Assembly: GCA_018266255.1 (NCBI GenBank)
Contig: JAFEAT010000007.1
Location: forward strand, 124,001-188,000
Direction: 5' to 3'
Source: Cyanobacteria bacterium SZAS-4
GTDB lineage: Bacteria; Cyanobacteriota; Vampirovibrionia; Obscuribacterales; Obscuribacteraceae
DNA: 64,000 nucleotides
Shown: in pieces, positions 61,613 to 64,000 of the stretch
How the letters are laid out: every line of letters begins with the position of its first letter
Numbering within the stretch: position 1 is the first letter of the stretch
Notes under the pieces: generated by a model
Seen by the model: the letters and a program-made list of their open reading frames with translations, nothing else
What the model was told of the DNA's origin: nothing
The model's database searches: none
Position numbers and translations under genes: made by a program

Positions 61613-62938
61613 ATGGGTCTAGCTCGCGTTCGTCGCACCCGCATTGACCAGCTTGTAGATGAAGGCAATAAGGCTGCCAAACTGGTGCAGACACACCTGG
61701 AAGATCCAGATCGTTTCATCTCAGCCTGCCAGCTGGGTATCACGTTGGCTACGTTGGCTTTGGGTGCTGCCGGTGAAGCAAGTTTTGCTGACAAACTGGC
61801 CGCGATGTTCGAACACTGGGGTGCACTTGCTGCATGGTCGCCAGAAGTTCTGCATTTTGCGCGTTTATTCTGCTTCGGTTTCTCGTTTGTAATTACTGCT
61901 TTTTGCCAAACTGTTTTTGGTGAGTTGATTCCGAAAACGTGGACATTCCAACGTGCCGAATCAGTGTTGTTCTTGATCATCTATCCAATGGAATGGTGGT
62001 GCTGGGTCGCTTCGCCATTCATCATCGTCTTGAACGGAACAACTGAATTCATTCTGCGCCGTATGAACGTAGTTGAACCACCACGTCGACACTTCGTGCA
62101 CTCAGAAGAAGAGTTGAAGATGTTGGTTTCAGCCAGCCACGAAGAAGGCGTGCTTGAGCCAGAAGAAGAAGAGATGTTGCACAGCGTTTTCGATTTCTCG
62201 GATACTGTTGCAAGCGAAATCATGACACCGCGCACAGACATGACCTGCGTATCTGCGAATTCAACTGTTCGTCAATTCGTCGATCTTGCATTGGAAAAAG
62301 GTCACTCCCGCATTCCTATATATGAAACTGATATGGACAGCATCTTTGGTGCTGTCCACATCCGCGACGGCTTGCGCGCTATGGTTGAGAGGAAAGAATC
62401 GTCGCAGGTTCGTGAGTTGGCACGAAAAGTATTGATTGTTCCTGAGAACAAAAACTTGGGTGACTTGCTGACTGAGTTCAAGAAAACCAAAACGCACATG
62501 GCGATTGTGGTTGACGAATATGGTGGCACTCGCGGGATGGCCACCTTTGAAGACTTGCTTGAAGAGCTGGTTGGCGACATTGCCGACGAACACGAAGTAG
62601 TGGAAGAGTTCATCGTCGAAGAAGCAGACGGAACAATAATGCTCGACGCAAAGCTATCGTTGTACGAAGCCAACGACAAACTCAATTTAGGCATCGACGA
62701 CGAAGAGTTCAATACGCTAGGCGGACACGTCTTTGGAGCTCTCGGAAGAGAACCATCGCCTGGAGATGAAGTCAAAACCGATGACTACACGTTGCGCATC
62801 GAAGAATCGGATCGTCACCGTATCATCAAACTCAGGCTAATCCGTCACCCACAGACAGAGGGAACGGATACAAACGGAAATAAGATCGATTTGCCGCCAT
62901 CGAAACCAAATGCGGCAAAGTCGTTGGAGGCTAGCTGA
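61613..62938 (+). CDS. CNNM/CorC/HlyC-type membrane protein (DUF21-CBS-CorC), 5' end disturbed
   Basis: From ATG 61613 the 441-residue frame encodes a DUF21 domain (RVRRTRIDQL... QLGITLATLALGAAGEAS, TVFGELIPKTW). It then has two CBS domains (MTPRTDMTCVSANSTVRQFV, HSRIPIYETDMDSIFGAVHI, HMAIVVDEYGGTRGMATFED) and a CorC/HlyC C-terminus (EEFNTLGGHVFGALGREPSP). Family members are linked to metal-ion export. The expected first helix is encoded just upstream (61544-61612: FAILEFSLIIILITINAFFV AAE) with no ATG, GTG or TTG. If one T were added to the TTTT run at 61543-61546, ATG 61536 would give a complete N-terminus. The gene is therefore probably intact with a one-base error. Confidence 0.88.
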   Translation: MGLARVRRTRIDQLVDEGNKAAKLVQTHLEDPDRFISACQLGITLATLALGAAGEASFADKLAAMFEHWGALAAWSPEVLHFARLFCFGFSFVITAFCQTVFGELIPKTWTFQRAESVLFLIIYPMEWWCWVASPFIIVLNGTTEFILRRMNVVEPPRRHFVHSEEELKMLVSASHEEGVLEPEEEEMLHSVFDFSDTVASEIMTPRTDMTCVSANSTVRQFVDLALEKGHSRIPIYETDMDSIFGAVHIRDGLRAMVERKESSQVRELARKVLIVPENKNLGDLLTEFKKTKTHMAIVVDEYGGTRGMATFEDLLEELVGDIADEHEVVEEFIVEEADGTIMLDAKLSLYEANDKLNLGIDDEEFNTLGGHVFGALGREPSPGDEVKTDDYTLRIEESDRHRIIKLRLIRHPQTEGTDTNGNKIDLPPSKPNAAKSLEAS

Positions 62939-62976
62939 TTACTTCCCTGGCTGAACTTCCGACTCGCATCGACTTA

Positions 62977-63807
62977 ATGAGACTAGCCTCAAAGTTCCAC
63001 ACGAAAAAGCGTTTGGGACAGAATTTTTTGATCGATCCTGACGCCCTGCAAAGTATCACAGATGCGCTTGATATTACAGATGGTGACAGCGTCCTGGAGA
63101 TCGGACCAGGCATAGGCTTCCTCACACGCTTTCTTTCGGCTAAGGGAGCCAACCTGCATGTTGTCGAACTCGACTGGGAATGCTGTATCAATCTGAAGGA
63201 TCTGGAGATTCCCAACGTCACCGTTCATCAGCAAGACTTTTTGCAATTTGATATAGCTAGCCAACCCAGTCATTTAAAAATTGCAGGCAATGTTCCATAT
63301 CAAATCACAACGCCGATTCTCTGCTATATCTTCGGAGAGATAGGCGCACCCGCACCTTGGTTTCAGAACGTCGATAAAGTGGTGCTCACCGTTCAAAAGG
63401 AAGTTGCCGAACGTTTTGTAGCCAAGCCAGGAACTAGTGACTACAGCAAAATCACTCTTCTGACGAACTATTTTTCCGAAGCCGAGATATTGCATGTGTT
63501 ACCTCCAGAAAGTTTTTACCCGGCACCTAAAGTCACATCGGCAGTAGTGCGTTTTACGCCACTGCGACAACCACCGATAGAATGTGGCAATCACAAGTTG
63601 CTGCGCCAGGTCATCAAAGCCGGTTTCGGACAGAAACGGAAGATGCTACGAAACAATCTCTCTTTCCTCAAGCAACCTCTTTCTGCGTTGGATAAAGTGT
63701 TCCGAGAAATGAACCTGGATCCGCAAACTCGTGCCGAGCGACTCTCGCTTCAGCAGTTTGCACGCCTTACTGATTTGCTTGATGCTTTGCCCAAAGAAAA
63801 AGTTTGA
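62977..63807 (+). CDS. rsmA: 16S rRNA (adenine1518/1519-N6)-dimethyltransferase RsmA (KsgA)
   Basis: The 276-residue protein has FHTKKRLGQNFLIDPDALQS, the SAM loop VLEIGPGIGFLTRFL, the acidic HVVELDWE, the catalytic NVPYQITTPI and a C-terminal helical domain (KAGFGQKRKMLRNNL). These fix it as RsmA/KsgA, which dimethylates two adenosines near the 3' end of 16S rRNA. The start ATG 62977 is the first possible in frame. The CBS/HlyC gene ends 38 bases upstream and ispE starts 31 bases downstream, so rsmA may share transcripts with both. The rsmA-ispE order is common. Confidence 0.95.
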   Translation: MRLASKFHTKKRLGQNFLIDPDALQSITDALDITDGDSVLEIGPGIGFLTRFLSAKGANLHVVELDWECCINLKDLEIPNVTVHQQDFLQFDIASQPSHLKIAGNVPYQITTPILCYIFGEIGAPAPWFQNVDKVVLTVQKEVAERFVAKPGTSDYSKITLLTNYFSEAEILHVLPPESFYPAPKVTSAVVRFTPLRQPPIECGNHKLLRQVIKAGFGQKRKMLRNNLSFLKQPLSALDKVFREMNLDPQTRAERLSLQQFARLTDLLDALPKEKV

Positions 63808-63838
63808 TTGAAGTTACGGTTTGATTGAAGATACAGTT

Positions 63839-64000
63839 ATGCCACCAATTAAAAGTAATACGCTCCGAGCATATTCACCTGGCAAACTCAATCTAACTTT
63901 TGACATTCTCGGCGATCTGCCCGGTGGCTACCACGAAGTAGAAACACTGATGCAGACTGTGGATATCGAAGACGAGCTGATTTTCACCTTTGAACCAGCC
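63839..64000 (+). CDS. ispE: 4-diphosphocytidyl-2-C-methyl-D-erythritol kinase IspE (partial, cut by right edge)
   Basis: ATG 63839 opens a frame to the end of the window, with 54 codons visible. It begins MPPIKSNTLRAYSPGKLNLT, then FDILGDLPGGYHEVETLMQT and VDIEDELIF, the diagnostic N-terminal block of IspE, with the PGKLNL and GYHEVETLMQT signatures. IspE phosphorylates CDP-methylerythritol in the MEP pathway of isoprenoid synthesis. It follows rsmA by 31 bases. The kinase GHMP motif lies beyond the edge. Confidence 0.93.
   Translation, partial: MPPIKSNTLRAYSPGKLNLTFDILGDLPGGYHEVETLMQTVDIEDELIFTFEPA

Overview
The window reads like chromosomal DNA of a non-photosynthetic relative of the Cyanobacteria, most likely an Obscuribacter-like member of the Melainabacteria/Vampirovibrionia. 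This is inference, not a database result. It rests on an HflX with the long N-terminal extension seen in cyanobacteria, an SbtA-type bicarbonate-transporter relative, a NurA-family nuclease, a futalosine-pathway MqnE, moderate base composition, and many TPR proteins, exported proteins and Ser/Thr kinases. No rRNA, tRNA, CRISPR array, prophage or complete insertion sequence was recognised.

Layout. 1-4.6 kb: the 5' part of a VirB6/TrbL-like membrane protein that runs off the left edge, two small unknown genes, and a pair encoding a Cys-rich cytoplasmic protein and an exported HEWGH metallopeptidase. 4.9-9.5 kb: a peptide-modification cassette (circularly permuted ATP-grasp, alpha-E protein, transglutaminase) followed by a TPR gene. 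9.5-13 kb: a predicted type II restriction nuclease and a Dam-class adenine methyltransferase, with a pirin gene and a two-palindrome operator between them. 13-27 kb: unknown proteins, a DUF4388 protein with a degenerate GGDEF-like end, DUF1003, divergent exported TPR paralogues, a PDZ-VWA protein, a tandem universal stress protein, a second transglutaminase-like protein and a kinesin-light-chain-type TPR operon. 27-32.9 kb: HflX, GlcD, a TonB-C-like exported protein and TatD. 32.9-40.3 kb: three consecutive Ser/Thr kinases with the same N-terminal zinc-ribbon-like head. 40.7-47.4 kb: DprA, a second TonB-C-like protein overlapping a TPR-PDZ protein, a 33-residue membrane microprotein behind a phased palindrome array, MqnE and a large membrane protein. 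47.4-54.4 kb: a 59-residue membrane protein, an SbtA-like carrier with an extra N-terminal domain, a tandem universal stress protein, DUF1189, RimJ-like acetyltransferase, isochorismatase-like hydrolase and beta-carbonic anhydrase. 54.5-64 kb: NurA coupled to a GGDEF-like/pseudokinase fusion, a small HTH/zinc protein, a double Clp_N protein, SurE, DUF4013, an exported protein, a CorC/HlyC-type CBS protein, RsmA and the start of IspE.

Themes. Signalling proteins dominate: three zinc-headed kinases, one pseudokinase, and two GGDEF-like domains that both lack the catalytic signature. Peptide ligation and trimming are represented by ATP-grasp/alpha-E/transglutaminase, a second transglutaminase and a metallopeptidase. 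Inorganic-carbon handling is suggested by the SbtA-like carrier and carbonic anhydrase. Two places (near 4708 and near 61545) look as if a single base is missing from a homopolymer, which matters when judging start sites. The best candidates for undescribed biology are the zinc-headed kinase cluster, the SbtA fusion, the phased palindromes over a microprotein, and the degenerate-GGDEF/pseudokinase/NurA operon.
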